64,000 nucleotides of DNA from Zhihengliuella flava (GCF_015751895.1 NZ_JADOTZ010000001.1:1364001-1428000); one strand, 5' to 3'; shown: positions 9,043 through 17,724, counted from the stretch's first letter. Made by a program: numbers and translations. The notes: generated from the letters alone by a model not told the origin.

Positions 9043-9423
9043 ATGGACTCCGACGAGAACGAGCGCGGCTGGCTCGCCCGGCGGCTCCTGCCCGGCGGCA
9101 CCGAGCCGGACCCCCGGTTCACCCTGGCGAACGAGCGCACCTTCCTGGCCTGGATCCGCACGTCCCTCGCCTTCCTCGCGGGCGGCGTGGCGCTGGAGGC
9201 CTTCGCCGCGGACCTGTTTGCGGACACCCTCCGCCGCGGGCTGGCCGCGTTCATCATCTCGATCGGCCTGCTCATTGCCGTGGGCGCCGGCTTCCGGTGG
9301 CTGCGCGTGGAACAACGGATGCGTCAGCGACGCCCGCTCCCCTTGCCGCTGATCGTCCCGCTGCTGGGGCTCGGGGCCTCCTGCGCCACCGTTTTCGTCC
9401 TCGTCATCCTGGCCATGGAATAG
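9043..9423 (+). CDS. DUF202 (YidH-like) membrane protein
   Basis: Small inner-membrane protein of unknown function, 126 aa. After a charged N-terminus it shows the DUF202 hallmark FTLANERTFLAWIRTSLAFLAGG, then three hydrophobic helices at about residues 40-60, 65-85 and 100-122. The ATG at 9043 has GGGAAGGA upstream. It is followed two bases after its stop by a second DUF202 gene, the usual paired arrangement of this family. Confidence 0.88.
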   Translation: MDSDENERGWLARRLLPGGTEPDPRFTLANERTFLAWIRTSLAFLAGGVALEAFAADLFADTLRRGLAAFIISIGLLIAVGAGFRWLRVEQRMRQRRPLPLPLIVPLLGLGASCATVFVLVILAME

Positions 9424-9425
9424 CC

Positions 9426-9773
9426 GTGGCCCGGACGCCTCGCCGCGAACCCGCCTACCACGGAGACCCGGGCCTGCAGCCGGAACGCACCGCGCTGGCC
9501 TGGGGCCGCACCATGCTCTCCATCGCCGTCGTCGGCGCCGTCTTCCTGCGCTGGCTGCCGCACTACGGCGGGTGGATGGTCGCCCTCGCGGGCGGCAGCG
9601 CCGTCGTCGCCCTCTGGATCTACCTGACGCAGCGGCACCGTTACCACCGGCAGTCCGGCGGGGTGCGTCAGGAGGCGCTCCGCGCCGACGTCGCCGCGGT
9701 GGCGAGCACGACGGCGGCCGTCGGCCTCCTCGGCCTGCTCGGCATCTTCGCGGTCCTGACCGCCCGGGCGTAG
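9426..9773 (+). CDS. DUF202 membrane protein, second of pair
   Basis: A 115-aa membrane protein of unknown function paired with the preceding DUF202 gene. The family motif is LQPERTALAWGRTMLSIAVVG near residues 14-34, followed by two more hydrophobic segments. The GTG at 9426 lies two bases after the previous stop, so translation is likely coupled; this is the only in-frame start that keeps the motif complete. The proteins may act as a heteromer, but that is inference. Confidence 0.82.
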   Translation: MARTPRREPAYHGDPGLQPERTALAWGRTMLSIAVVGAVFLRWLPHYGGWMVALAGGSAVVALWIYLTQRHRYHRQSGGVRQEALRADVAAVASTTAAVGLLGLLGIFAVLTARA

Positions 9774-9794
9774 CCGCTGGTCCCGCCGCGGCGT

Positions 9795-10265
9795 CTAGGC
9801 GGGCGGGATCCGCGCGTCGTTGATCATGACGATCCCGTCCGTTCCCTGCTGACACTCCTCGGGGTATCCGTCGACTCGCTCCACGGGGATCTGCCCGCCC
9901 CCGTAGAGGACGTAGTCCCCCGCTGCCACGGGATCCACGTCGAGGTCCGGCCGGGGCGTGAGGGTGGCCGGGTCCGCGGACACGCCGAGGGTCGAGTCCG
10001 CCCACCCGACGGCGTACACGCCGGCGGGCTCGGCGCCGTCGTCGGCACGAAGCCGCCAGCACCGCCCGTCATAGAGCAAGGTCCCGTAGCGGGCCATGTC
10101 CGTGAAACCGACATTCTGCGCGCCCGTGGACTCCAGGAGCACCAGCTCCACGCCGGCGTCCCGCAACACCGAGGCGGTGAACCAGGCCGGCTCACCGGCG
10201 CAGCCCGTGAGACTTCCCGCCGCGAGCAGGGCGGTGGCGGTCAGGGCGGCGCGTCGTCGTTCCAT
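9795..10265 (-). CDS. Hypothetical lipoprotein
   Basis: A 156-aa predicted secreted lipoprotein of unknown function. The ATG at 10265 begins a short charged stretch and a hydrophobic helix ending in the lipobox LTGC (Cys near residue 22). The remainder has no transmembrane segment and contains three further cysteines (in RCWRL and EECQQG), possibly disulfide-bonded outside the membrane. An upstream GTG would put 13 unlikely residues ahead of the signal peptide. It is convergent with the DUF202 pair and divergent from the thioesterase gene. Confidence 0.75.
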   Translation of the reverse strand: MERRRAALTATALLAAGSLTGCAGEPAWFTASVLRDAGVELVLLESTGAQNVGFTDMARYGTLLYDGRCWRLRADDGAEPAGVYAVGWADSTLGVSADPATLTPRPDLDVDPVAAGDYVLYGGGQIPVERVDGYPEECQQGTDGIVMINDARIPPA

Positions 10266-10438
10266 AGCCCCACTGTGCCGCACCTCGGCACCGCAGACCA
10301 GCACGGGCTGGCCTCAATGCTCTACCCGGGCGGCGAAGGCCTCCGGTAGGCTCGCCCTCAGCGCGCGACGGGCGCCCCAGGGCGCTTGGCCGCCACCGCG
10401 CGCCGTGTCCACCACCAACGACTCCCCCGGAGGCACCC

Positions 10439-10903
10439 GTGAGTATCTGGCATGACCCGCCCACCCCCGCCGAGCTGAACCGGATGCACGCGGGCACGCT
10501 CAACGAACAGCTGGGCATCGAGATTCTGGAGCTGACGGACACCGCGATCAGCGGGCGCATGCCAGTGGATCGGCGGACCACCCAGCCGGCGGGCGTGCTG
10601 CACGGCGGGGCGTCCGTGGCCTTCGCCGAGTCCTTGGCCTCCTGGGGCGGCTACCTCACCGTGGACCGGGAACAGTTCCACGTGGTGGGGCAGGAAATCA
10701 ACGCCAACCACGTGCGGCCGGCTCCGGCGGGCGAGGAGGTCTATGGGGTGGCGACGCCGCTGGCGCGGGGGCGCCGCAGCCAGGTGTGGGATATTCGCAT
10801 CACGAATGCGGAGGGGAAGCTGATCTGCGTCTCCCGGTGCACGCTCGCCATCATCGACGCGCGGCCGGCGCCCACGGAGACCGGCGGCGCCGTCAGCGCG
10901 TAG
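10439..10903 (+). CDS. Hotdog-fold thioesterase (PaaI/YbdB/MenI-like)
   Basis: Predicted acyl-CoA thioesterase, 154 aa. The hotdog signature is QPAGVLHGGASVAFAESLAS, with the His-Gly-Gly and downstream Glu of the MenI/EntH type active site, followed by GQEINANHVRPAPAGEEV. The GTG start has GGAGG seven bases upstream. 1,4-dihydroxy-2-naphthoyl-CoA hydrolysis in menaquinone synthesis is a common role of close relatives in actinobacteria, but no men genes are nearby, so substrate is open. Confidence 0.85.
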   Translation: MSIWHDPPTPAELNRMHAGTLNEQLGIEILELTDTAISGRMPVDRRTTQPAGVLHGGASVAFAESLASWGGYLTVDREQFHVVGQEINANHVRPAPAGEEVYGVATPLARGRRSQVWDIRITNAEGKLICVSRCTLAIIDARPAPTETGGAVSA

Positions 10904-10921
10904 GGATCGCCGCGGCGCCGC

Positions 10922-12142
10922 CTAGCGGGCCAGCCTTTTGACGGGTACCTCGGGGTCCGCCAGGAGATCCGGGTCCACGGGGATCCCACGGTCGATGATG
11001 CGGCGTGCGGCGCGAATCGTGAGGCCGCCGTCGATCGCCGCCGCGCCCGCCATGCCGCCGTCCGGGGCCAACCGGAACGCGGCCGCCACCGCGCCGTCGG
11101 CGTCGCGCCGCAACACGGTTGAGCCGGGACCGGACAGGTCCCCCACGGCCTCGAGGTGAACCCCGTAGCGGTCGGACCAGAACCAGCTGGCCCCGTGCCG
11201 CGGCGGCTCCTGCCCAAGCAGTGCCGCGGCCGCGGTGGTTCCGGCGTGCATGGCGTGCTCCCAGTGCTCCGCGCGGCGCAGCAGGCGGCCGTCCGCCGTG
11301 CGGGTGCGGGCGACGTCGCCCACCGCGTAGACCCGCGGGTGACTGGTGCGCTGCGCGGCATTCACCAGGACGCCGTCGTCGACGTCGAGCCCGGCGGCCT
11401 CGGCGAGTTCGGTCCGCGGGACGATCCCGATGCCCACGAGGACGACGTCGGCGTCGAGACTGCCCGCCTCGCCCAGGTCGATGCGGTGCCCGGCCGCGTG
11501 GGCCGTGATGGCGGTGGGCACGCCGGTGAGGGTGGTGACGCCGCGTTCGGCGTGCATGGCGTGGAGGCGGCGGGCGAGGTCGGGGCCGACGGCGGGGGCC
11601 AGCGGGGTCTCGATCGGATCGATCAGGCTCACCTGAGCCCCCAGCGCGAGCGCGGAGGAAGCCACTTCGGCGCCGATGAGGCCCGCGCCGATGATGGCGA
11701 GGCGGGCCCCCTCGCGTTGGTGCAGGGCGGCGCGGAGGCGGTCCGCGTCCTGCCGCGTGCGCAGCTGCCAGACCGATTCCAGATCTCCGCCGGGGATCGG
11801 GAGGCGCCGGGCCGCACCGCCGGTTGCCAGCACCACGGCGTCAGCGGAGAGATGCCGGCCGTCGGAGAGCACCACGGTGCCGGCGTCCGGCTGGATCCTC
11901 GCGGCGCTGGCCGTGACGACGTCGACCTGGTGCTCGGCGAACCACGCGGGCGCGGCGAAGCGAAGGTCCTCGGCGGAGGCCTCGCCGAGCAGGTAGCGCT
12001 TGCTTAAGGGCGGGCGATCGTAGGGTAAGCCGTCCGTGTCGACGATGCTCACGGACCCTTCGAAGCCCCGGGCGCGCAGCTCCTGGGCGACCGTGAACCC
12101 GGACAGACCGCCGCCGACGATCGTGACGGACGTCAGGCTCAT
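10922..12142 (-). CDS. FAD-dependent ferredoxin reductase (rhodocoxin/putidaredoxin reductase type)
   Basis: Transfers electrons from NAD(P)H through FAD to an iron-sulfur ferredoxin. The 406-aa protein has the FAD-binding GGGLSGFTVAQELR near the N-terminus, RPPLSKRYL, the NAD-binding GAGLIGAEVASSA in the middle and VYAVGDVA with the FAD-contacting Asp, then a C-terminal reductase domain beginning HWEHAMHAG. The ATG at 12142 has GAGGAG seven bases upstream. It sits 29 bp downstream of the Rieske ferredoxin gene in the same operon, the likely electron acceptor. No oxygenase subunit is present in the window. Confidence 0.9.
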   Translation of the reverse strand: MSLTSVTIVGGGLSGFTVAQELRARGFEGSVSIVDTDGLPYDRPPLSKRYLLGEASAEDLRFAAPAWFAEHQVDVVTASAARIQPDAGTVVLSDGRHLSADAVVLATGGAARRLPIPGGDLESVWQLRTRQDADRLRAALHQREGARLAIIGAGLIGAEVASSALALGAQVSLIDPIETPLAPAVGPDLARRLHAMHAERGVTTLTGVPTAITAHAAGHRIDLGEAGSLDADVVLVGIGIVPRTELAEAAGLDVDDGVLVNAAQRTSHPRVYAVGDVARTRTADGRLLRRAEHWEHAMHAGTTAAAALLGQEPPRHGASWFWSDRYGVHLEAVGDLSGPGSTVLRRDADGAVAAAFRLAPDGGMAGAAAIDGGLTIRAARRIIDRGIPVDPDLLADPEVPVKRLAR

Positions 12143-12171
12143 GCTGTTCTCCTCGCTGCTGCGCGGCGGGC

Positions 12172-12510
12172 TCAGCCGGCCGCGGGGTAGAGCAGGACTT
12201 CGCCGTCGACCACTTCCACTTTGTGGGTGCGGGCGGCCACGGTGGCGGGCAGGCACAGGGCCTCGCCCGACTTGAGGCAGAACTTCGCCGAATGGACGGG
12301 GCACTCGACTTCGGTGCCCTCGATCCAGCCGTCGGACAGTGGCGCCGTCTCATGCGTGCACGTGTCGTCGAGCGCGTAGAAATTTCCGTCTTCGGCGTGG
12401 AACACGGCGATGTCGTCCTCGGTCCCGGCGTCCTCCGAGTCAACGACCTCGGCCTCGCCCTCCGGGATGTCCTCCACCTTGCCGACGATGATGGGCTCGC
12501 TCACGGTCAT
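12172..12510 (-). CDS. Rieske-type [2Fe-2S] ferredoxin
   Basis: Small soluble electron carrier, 112 aa. The cluster ligands are in CTHETAPL and CPVHSAKF, i.e. C-x-H and C-x2-H separated by 16-17 residues, the BphF/non-heme type arrangement. The N-terminus MTVSEPIIVGKVEDIPEGE is typical of this group. It is first in a two-gene operon with the FAD ferredoxin reductase. Its terminal partner, an oxygenase or another Fe-S acceptor, must be encoded elsewhere. Confidence 0.9.
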   Translation of the reverse strand: MTVSEPIIVGKVEDIPEGEAEVVDSEDAGTEDDIAVFHAEDGNFYALDDTCTHETAPLSDGWIEGTEVECPVHSAKFCLKSGEALCLPATVAARTHKVEVVDGEVLLYPAAG

Positions 12511-12701
12511 TCCTTCTTTCGCTCGCAGTGGTCGTCTCGAATCAGGAAGCGCACTCCCCGCCCGTTCAGGCTATCGGTTACCGGCACCCGAACAGGAGCC
12601 GGACGACGTCGCCGCGGCCAGCAACCCGCTGCCGCCACGGTCACCCCCGGCGCGACGGCCGTGTTCTCAGGGACCCCGCGAGCGATGCGCCGGATCATTC
12701 C

Positions 12702-13535
12702 CTACGGCGCGGTGAGCGTCCAGCTGCGTTTGGACATGCCGAACCAGAAGCCGTCGATTTCGCTGGTGGTGTTGATCCCCGAGGCCTCAGCCGCGGCGCC
12801 GAGGGCAATGTAGAGCGGCGCCCAGTGCTCTGTTCTGGGGTGCGCCTCGGCGGCTGCGGGGGCCTTGTTCATGAAGTCGAGGATGGCGTCGACGTCCCCG
12901 CTGGCCATGGCCTCCGCCGCCCACGCGTCGAATTCCGCCGACGCGGCCGGCGGCGCCTGACTCGGGCCGGCAGCGGGATTGAACCACCGCAGGTTGTGCG
13001 TGGTGAATCCGGAACCGACGATGAGGGTGCCGCGATCCCGCAGCGGTGCCAGCGACTGCCCCAGCCGGAACAGCCCCTCCGGGTCCAGCGTCGGCATGGA
13101 CATCTGCAGCACGGGAATGTCCGCGTCCGGGAACATTTCTTTGAGCGGCACGTAGGCACCGTGATCGAGGCCTCGCTCCTCGCGAGCCACGTGGTGGCCG
13201 TGCTGGGTGGCCAGCCGCTCCACCTCATCCGCCAAGTCCGGCGCCAGGGGGGCCTCGTAGCGGACGTCGTAGTAGTGCTCTGGAAAGCCCCAGAAGTCGT
13301 AGTACAGCTCCTGCTGGGTCCGCGTGGCGCTCAGTGTCACCGGCGCGTTCTCCCAGTGCGCCGAGATCATCAGAATGTCCCGCGGCTTCGCGAGGCGGGA
13401 GGACCAGTCCGCGAGCTCCCCCGTCCACTGCGCGTCGTCGGCCAGCGGCGGGGCGCCGTGGGACAGAAACAGCACGGGCGGGGCCTGATCCGACGGCGCA
13501 GCGGCTGTAGCGTCCGGAGAAGAATTGTTGTTCAT
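12702..13535 (-). CDS. LigB-family extradiol dioxygenase (4,5-DOPA dioxygenase-like)
   Basis: Predicted non-heme Fe(II) or zinc enzyme of the YgiD/DODA family, which cleaves catecholic rings; many bacterial members have unknown natural substrates. The 277-aa protein has the metal-binding LFLSHGAPP near residue 25, ISAHWE near 57, RGLDHGAYVPL near 120 and GSGFTTHNL near 175. These supply the expected conserved histidines. The start has no good ribosome site; TATGTT lies six bases before the ATG, with TTGAAG 17 bp further up, so the mRNA may be leaderless. A 32-bp palindrome overlaps that promoter. Confidence 0.87.
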   Translation of the reverse strand: MNNNSSPDATAAAPSDQAPPVLFLSHGAPPLADDAQWTGELADWSSRLAKPRDILMISAHWENAPVTLSATRTQQELYYDFWGFPEHYYDVRYEAPLAPDLADEVERLATQHGHHVAREERGLDHGAYVPLKEMFPDADIPVLQMSMPTLDPEGLFRLGQSLAPLRDRGTLIVGSGFTTHNLRWFNPAAGPSQAPPAASAEFDAWAAEAMASGDVDAILDFMNKAPAAAEAHPRTEHWAPLYIALGAAAEASGINTTSEIDGFWFGMSKRSWTLTAP

Positions 13536-13548
13536 GACCCCAACATAG

Positions 13549-13580
13549 CCTCATTTAGTTGAAGCTTCAAGCAAATGAGG
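13549..13580. promoter_or_regulatory. 32-bp palindromic operator over the dioxygenase promoter
   Basis: Near-perfect dyad centred at 13564/13565: CCTCATTT on the left, TTGAAGCTTCAA in the centre, AAATGAGG on the right, with only the two-base pairs between arms and core asymmetrical. It contains the predicted -35 (TTGAAG, minus strand) and abuts the predicted -10. The TTGAAGCTTCAA core resembles MarR-family operators; no MarR gene is adjacent, so the regulator would act in trans. Confidence 0.6.
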
Positions 13581-13622
13581 CGGAAAGTGACCCGTCGCTC
13601 GTCGCCTGCCGTCCAGCTCGGC

Positions 13623-14381
13623 CTAGAGGACGAAGGCCGTGGTGGAGCCGGGGGTGATTTCCGTGCGGCCGGCGTCCCGGATCAGCGGTCCGGTGGCCTG
13701 GCGGGACAACCGCGTGAACTCGTCGGCCGCCGCGAACCGGACGTAGGTGGGCTGCTCGGCGGCGAGCCACGCATCGACGCGTTCGATGTCCTTGGGGATC
13801 GCCCGGAGGAGCCACGCGAACAGCGCGTGGGCCGATTGGGCCGCGGCCTTGCCCGTGGACATCCCTAGATCGTCGTTGACGATCAGGACGACGGCGTCAC
13901 CCGGCACCTCGCCATCGGCGTCGCCCCGCTGGGCATCGGGCTGAGCTTCGGCCGCCTCCAGCTCGGCCTCGCCGGGGCCCCGCGCGGCCAGCCATTCGGC
14001 GCGCTCGGCCGGCGTCCGAGGCAGGGCCGTGCCGGAAACCTGCAGCTTGGCGAGCTTCTTGGGGGCGGTACCCTGGGGCAGCGGGGCGAAGGCCACCGCG
14101 CGCCCCTTCCCGCACTCGCCCTCCACGCCGCCGAGCTCGTCGGCGAAAGCGGCGAGGATCTTGGGGTAGGTCCGCGCGTCGGCCCGGCGGACCGACTTGC
14201 CGAAGTGCCCGGCGGCCCACGCCCGCCATTCCGGCAAATCCGGTGCGGCGAGGTAGGCGTTGACGCTCGCCAGCGCGACGGCGGCGAGCCCCTCGGCCTC
14301 AAGGGCCGGGGACTCCTTGTCCACCAGCAGGACAATCTGCTGCATCAACTCGGCGGGCTGGCTGGGTTCACGTGCTTCCAC
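13623..14381 (-). CDS. Peptidyl-tRNA hydrolase (Pth2-like) with an N-terminal extension
   Basis: The C-terminal 115 or so residues match the archaeal/eukaryotic-type Pth2 fold: VVLIVNDDLGMSTGKAAAQ is followed by AHALFAWLL, and the protein ends IRDAGRTEITPGSTTAFVL. Pth2 releases tRNA from stalled peptidyl-tRNA. About 130 residues precede this domain and contain an Ala-rich helical part that I do not recognise. Total 252 aa. The bacterial housekeeping Pth is normally a different fold, so this is probably an accessory enzyme; actual activity is inferred. Confidence 0.75.
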   Translation of the reverse strand: MEAREPSQPAELMQQIVLLVDKESPALEAEGLAAVALASVNAYLAAPDLPEWRAWAAGHFGKSVRRADARTYPKILAAFADELGGVEGECGKGRAVAFAPLPQGTAPKKLAKLQVSGTALPRTPAERAEWLAARGPGEAELEAAEAQPDAQRGDADGEVPGDAVVLIVNDDLGMSTGKAAAQSAHALFAWLLRAIPKDIERVDAWLAAEQPTYVRFAAADEFTRLSRQATGPLIRDAGRTEITPGSTTAFVL

Positions 14382-14426
14382 CCGCCCAGTTTCTCACCTC
14401 TTCGGTGACCGCCGGGGCTGCCGCGG

Positions 14427-15191
14427 CTAGAGCTTGACCTCGACCTCGCCGTCGGAGCGCAGCTGGTCAACGAGCTGCTGCGTGGCCTCGTTCTCCTTCT
14501 GCTGGACTACCTGCTGCTCGAGCTGGTCCTTGACCTCCTCGAACTCGGGCACGGCTGCGGCGGACTCGCCCGACTGCTCGGTCATCTGCTCCTGCATGGC
14601 CTTCTGCTGTTCGTACGCCTCCTGCAGTTCCTCGTCGGAGGCGCTGATCTCGCCGACTTCCTGCTCGATCACGGCTTCCACCTCCACCTGCTGCTTGAGC
14701 TGAGCATCCACCGACTCGCGGTCCGTGCCCTGCTCCTCGAGGGCCTTCAGGAACTCATCCTCGCCCATCTGATTGGACTCCGCCGCGGCCGTGAGCGCTT
14801 CGTCAATCTGCTCCTGTGTGGCCACGAGGTCCAGTTCGGCGGCCCGCTGCACCAGCAGCTCCGTTCCCACCAGCGACTCGGCCACGTCCTTCTTCAGCTG
14901 GTCCTGGTCCGGGTCTTGGCCGGACATCTGGGACTGCATGGCGGCCTGCTGGAACTGGATCTCGTACACCTGGGTGAACTCGTCCTTGGTGATTTCCTCA
15001 CCGTTGACGGTGGCCACGACGTCCGGGATCCCGCTGAGATCCGCCGACGGTGCGGCTGCCTGCTGCCCTTGGCTCTCGGCCGCGGAGCTCGACGACGCCG
15101 CGCCCTGATCTGCCTCGCCGCCACAGGCGGCCACGAGGGACACCGATCCGGCGAGCGCGATCGCCGCGAGGGCCTTCTTCATCTTGGGCAT
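14427..15191 (-). CDS. SurA N-terminal-domain lipoprotein (putative extracytoplasmic chaperone)
   Basis: Predicted lipoprotein, 254 aa, with lipobox VAACGG (Cys near residue 23). A Ser/Gln-rich linker is followed by VVATVNGEEITKDEFTQVYE, the hallmark of SurA_N/trigger-factor-like chaperone domains, and a long charged helical region rich in Gln and Glu to the end. No obvious PpiC rotamase domain follows, so a holdase role is more likely than isomerase. It lies alone between the Pth2-like gene and galK, with the ATG at 15191 preceded by AAGGTAGAGAG. Confidence 0.82.
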   Translation of the reverse strand: MPKMKKALAAIALAGSVSLVAACGGEADQGAASSSSAAESQGQQAAAPSADLSGIPDVVATVNGEEITKDEFTQVYEIQFQQAAMQSQMSGQDPDQDQLKKDVAESLVGTELLVQRAAELDLVATQEQIDEALTAAAESNQMGEDEFLKALEEQGTDRESVDAQLKQQVEVEAVIEQEVGEISASDEELQEAYEQQKAMQEQMTEQSGESAAAVPEFEEVKDQLEQQVVQQKENEATQQLVDQLRSDGEVEVKL

Positions 15192-15244
15192 GCTCTCTAC
15201 CTTCCACAGACTGCAGTTCGACTCACGACACTAACGACGGCGGC

Positions 15245-15265
15245 TGAGCGCGAACTGAGCGCTCA
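15245..15265 (-). terminator. Hairpin downstream of galK
   Basis: TGAGCGC and GCGCTCA form a 7-bp stem around a seven-base loop, about 27 bp beyond the galK stop codon on the minus strand. It is a plausible weak terminator for galT-galK; no T-run. Confidence 0.45.
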
Positions 15266-15291
15266 ACCGGAGTCCGCTGCACGGCGTCCCC

Positions 15292-16500
15292 CTAGCCCGC
15301 GAGCCTCCGCGCACCGACCGAGGGGCGGATCGGGAAGATCGAGGGCGCGGTGAAGCCCCGCTGGGCGAAGGCCTGCTCGACGGCGGCGGTCACCTCTGCG
15401 CACGCCCCGGCCGGCACCAGCGCGATGGCGGTCCCGCCGAACCCGCCGCCCGTCATGCGTGCGCCGTGAGCGCCCGCGCGCACCGCCGAGGCCACGGCCA
15501 CATCCATCTCGGGGCAGGAATTGCCGAAGTCATCCCGCATGGAGGCGTGGCTGGCGGTCAGCAGCCGCCCGACCTCCGCCCACTCCACGCGCTCGGCCTC
15601 GAGCTCGGCGACCGTGTCGAGGACCCGCTGATTTTCCGTGACAATGTGCTTCACGCGCGCAAAAACCTCCGGGGCCAGGCGCCCCTGCGCGGCCTCCAGC
15701 TCGCCCACGGAGACATCGCGCAGGGCCTGAACCCCCAACCCGGCCGCCCCGGCCTCGCAGGCCGCACGCAGTTGTCCGTAGCCGCCCGATTCATGCGCAT
15801 GGCTGACCTTGGTGTCGATGGCCAGGATCTCTAGGCCTGCCTCCTCCAGCGCCAAGGGAACCGGCCGCGAGGCGCGGCTGCGGCAATCCAGGAACAACGC
15901 CGCACCGCTCTGCCCCAACAGGGAAGCGGACTGGTCCAGGATGCCGGTGGGCGCGCCGACGTACTCATTCTCGGCGCGCTGGGCGATGAGCACCAGCGTC
16001 TCTCGGGAGACCTCGAGCCCGGCGAGCTCGGCGAGCGCCGTGACGACGGCGCATTCGATCGCCGCCGAGGAGGAGAGCCCAGCGCCGATGGGCACGTCCG
16101 AATCCAGCACGACGTCGTACCCCTCGCCGGCGGCCAAGAGCGAGGCGTGACCAGCCGACTCGGCCCACGCGTTCAGCGCCCAGACGGCACCGGCCACGTA
16201 GCGGGACCAGCCGGGCACCTCGCCCGCGTGCGCGGGGCTCAACCGGGCCGGGTCAATCTCCACGGCGCGGACGCCGGCCACCTCCTGCCGCCCAGCAATC
16301 CGCAGCGCGGCGGTGCGGGTGCGCCGCACGGCCACGCGGGCGCTGTGGGCGATCGCGAACGGCAAGACGAAGCCGTCGTTGTAGTCCGTGTGTTCGCCGA
16401 TCAGATTGGCCCGCCCGGGGGCGGCCCAGAGGCCATCCGGGTCCGCACCAAAGGCCTCGCGGAACGCGTTCGTCAGGGCGGCGGTTGACTCGTGATTCAT
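15292..16500 (-). CDS. galK: Galactokinase
   Basis: Phosphorylates galactose at C1 (Leloir pathway). The 402-aa GHMP kinase has GRANLIGEHTDYNDGFVLP near residue 30 (sugar-binding signature), GAGLSSSAAIE around 135 (ATP loop) and MTGGGFGGTAIAL around 355. The ATG immediately follows the galT TAG stop with no spacer, so translation is coupled to galT. Order galT-galK with a divergent DeoR regulator and galE beyond completes a Leloir locus. Confidence 0.96.
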   Translation of the reverse strand: MNHESTAALTNAFREAFGADPDGLWAAPGRANLIGEHTDYNDGFVLPFAIAHSARVAVRRTRTAALRIAGRQEVAGVRAVEIDPARLSPAHAGEVPGWSRYVAGAVWALNAWAESAGHASLLAAGEGYDVVLDSDVPIGAGLSSSAAIECAVVTALAELAGLEVSRETLVLIAQRAENEYVGAPTGILDQSASLLGQSGAALFLDCRSRASRPVPLALEEAGLEILAIDTKVSHAHESGGYGQLRAACEAGAAGLGVQALRDVSVGELEAAQGRLAPEVFARVKHIVTENQRVLDTVAELEAERVEWAEVGRLLTASHASMRDDFGNSCPEMDVAVASAVRAGAHGARMTGGGFGGTAIALVPAGACAEVTAAVEQAFAQRGFTAPSIFPIRPSVGARRLAG

Positions 16501-17643
16501 CTAGGCCTCCGAATAGCTTTCATCGCCGGCGGCGGCGATCTCGATGCCCATGGCCTCGCGCAGCGCGTGCGCCGCGGCCTCCGGCATGACGTCTCCGATG
16601 AAGGCCCCCATGGCGGCCTCGGACCCGGCGAGGTACTTGAGCTTGTGCTCCGCCCGGCGCGGGCTGGTCAGCTGCAGGTGCAGGCGGTAGTCGGCGCGGC
16701 CGTCGTCGTCCGCGCCAGCCGGCGCCTGATACCACGCGGCAATGTAGGGCGTGTCCGTGGTGTAGAGGTTGTCCATCCCCCGCAGCAGGCGGTGATAGAT
16801 CTCCGCGAGCTCGGCGCGTTCCGGCTCCGTCAGCTCCGTAAAATCAGCGACGTGCCGGTGCGGGACCAAGTGCACTTCCACGGGCATCCGCGCGGCGAAG
16901 GGCACAAACAGGGTGAAGTGTTCGCCCTGATGCACCACGCGCTCGCCCGCCCGCTCAAACTCCAGAATGTCCTCAAACAGGTTGCGCCCGGTCTGCTCCC
17001 GATGGGTGCGCAGGCGCCGCAGTTGGGCGGCCACGCGCGCCGGCACGTAGGGGTAGGCGTAGATCTGCCCGTGGGGGTGATGCAGGGTGACACCGATGTC
17101 CGCGCCGCGGTTCTCGAACGGGAAGACCTGCACGATCCCATCCATCGCTGTGAGTGCGGCGGTGCGGTGCGCCCAGGCTTCGACGACGGTGCGCACACGC
17201 TCGGTGCTCATGCCGGAGAGGGAACTGGTGTGGTCCGCGCCGAACGTCACCACCTCACAGCGCCCGTGGGCCGGGTCCACGCTGCCGAGGTGGGTGCCGA
17301 GCTGCTGCGCCTGCTGGTCCGGGCCGAAGGACGGGAAGCGGTTTTCAAAGACCACGACGTCGTATTGTTCGGCCGGGATCTCGGACGGGTTCTCCTCCGA
17401 CGTGGGGCAGAGCGGGCACTGGTCAGCCGGGGGCAGGTGCGTGCGGCTCTGGCGGTGCGCGGCGAAAGCAATCCACTCGCCCAACAACGGGTCGAAGCGC
17501 AGCTCGGAGGACGGCGGGCGCTCCGGCAGCTCCCGCTCATCGACGGCGGGGACGGGGCCCGTGGCGCCGCCGTCAAAGAAATAGAGCAGCTCGCGGCCGT
17601 CGGCCATGGTGGCCTCGGCGGGCTGATAACCGGAAGGGCACAT
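16501..17643 (-). CDS. galT: Galactose-1-phosphate uridylyltransferase
   Basis: Exchanges UMP between UDP-glucose and galactose-1-P. The HIT-like active site is VTLHHPHGQIYAYP (nucleophile His in HPHGQ), and the zinc site includes CPLCPTSEENPSEIP. The open frame extends upstream, but the ATG at 17643 has AGGAG five bases before it and gives a 380-aa protein of normal length. First gene of the galTK operon. The promoter region to its right carries a TTTGATTGAAAGTG motif typical of DeoR/GlpR operators. Confidence 0.95.
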   Translation of the reverse strand: MCPSGYQPAEATMADGRELLYFFDGGATGPVPAVDERELPERPPSSELRFDPLLGEWIAFAAHRQSRTHLPPADQCPLCPTSEENPSEIPAEQYDVVVFENRFPSFGPDQQAQQLGTHLGSVDPAHGRCEVVTFGADHTSSLSGMSTERVRTVVEAWAHRTAALTAMDGIVQVFPFENRGADIGVTLHHPHGQIYAYPYVPARVAAQLRRLRTHREQTGRNLFEDILEFERAGERVVHQGEHFTLFVPFAARMPVEVHLVPHRHVADFTELTEPERAELAEIYHRLLRGMDNLYTTDTPYIAAWYQAPAGADDDGRADYRLHLQLTSPRRAEHKLKYLAGSEAAMGAFIGDVMPEAAAHALREAMGIEIAAAGDESYSEA

Positions 17644-17707
17644 CAGAACTCCTGGTGCTGGTGGGTCACGCTCACGGGCGGCGCCGGCTGAAATAATCAC
17701 AGCCGAA

Positions 17708-17724
17708 CACTTTCAATCAAAAAC
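17708..17724. promoter_or_regulatory. DeoR-type operator between galT and the regulator
   Basis: Read on the minus strand this is GTTTTTGATTGAAAGTG, close to the TTTGATTGAAAG elements used by DeoR/GlpR repressors. TTGATT within it could be the -35 of galT, with ATTATT 17 bp on as -10, so binding would block the galTK promoter. The assignment rests on motif likeness and the adjacent DeoR gene. Confidence 0.55.
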
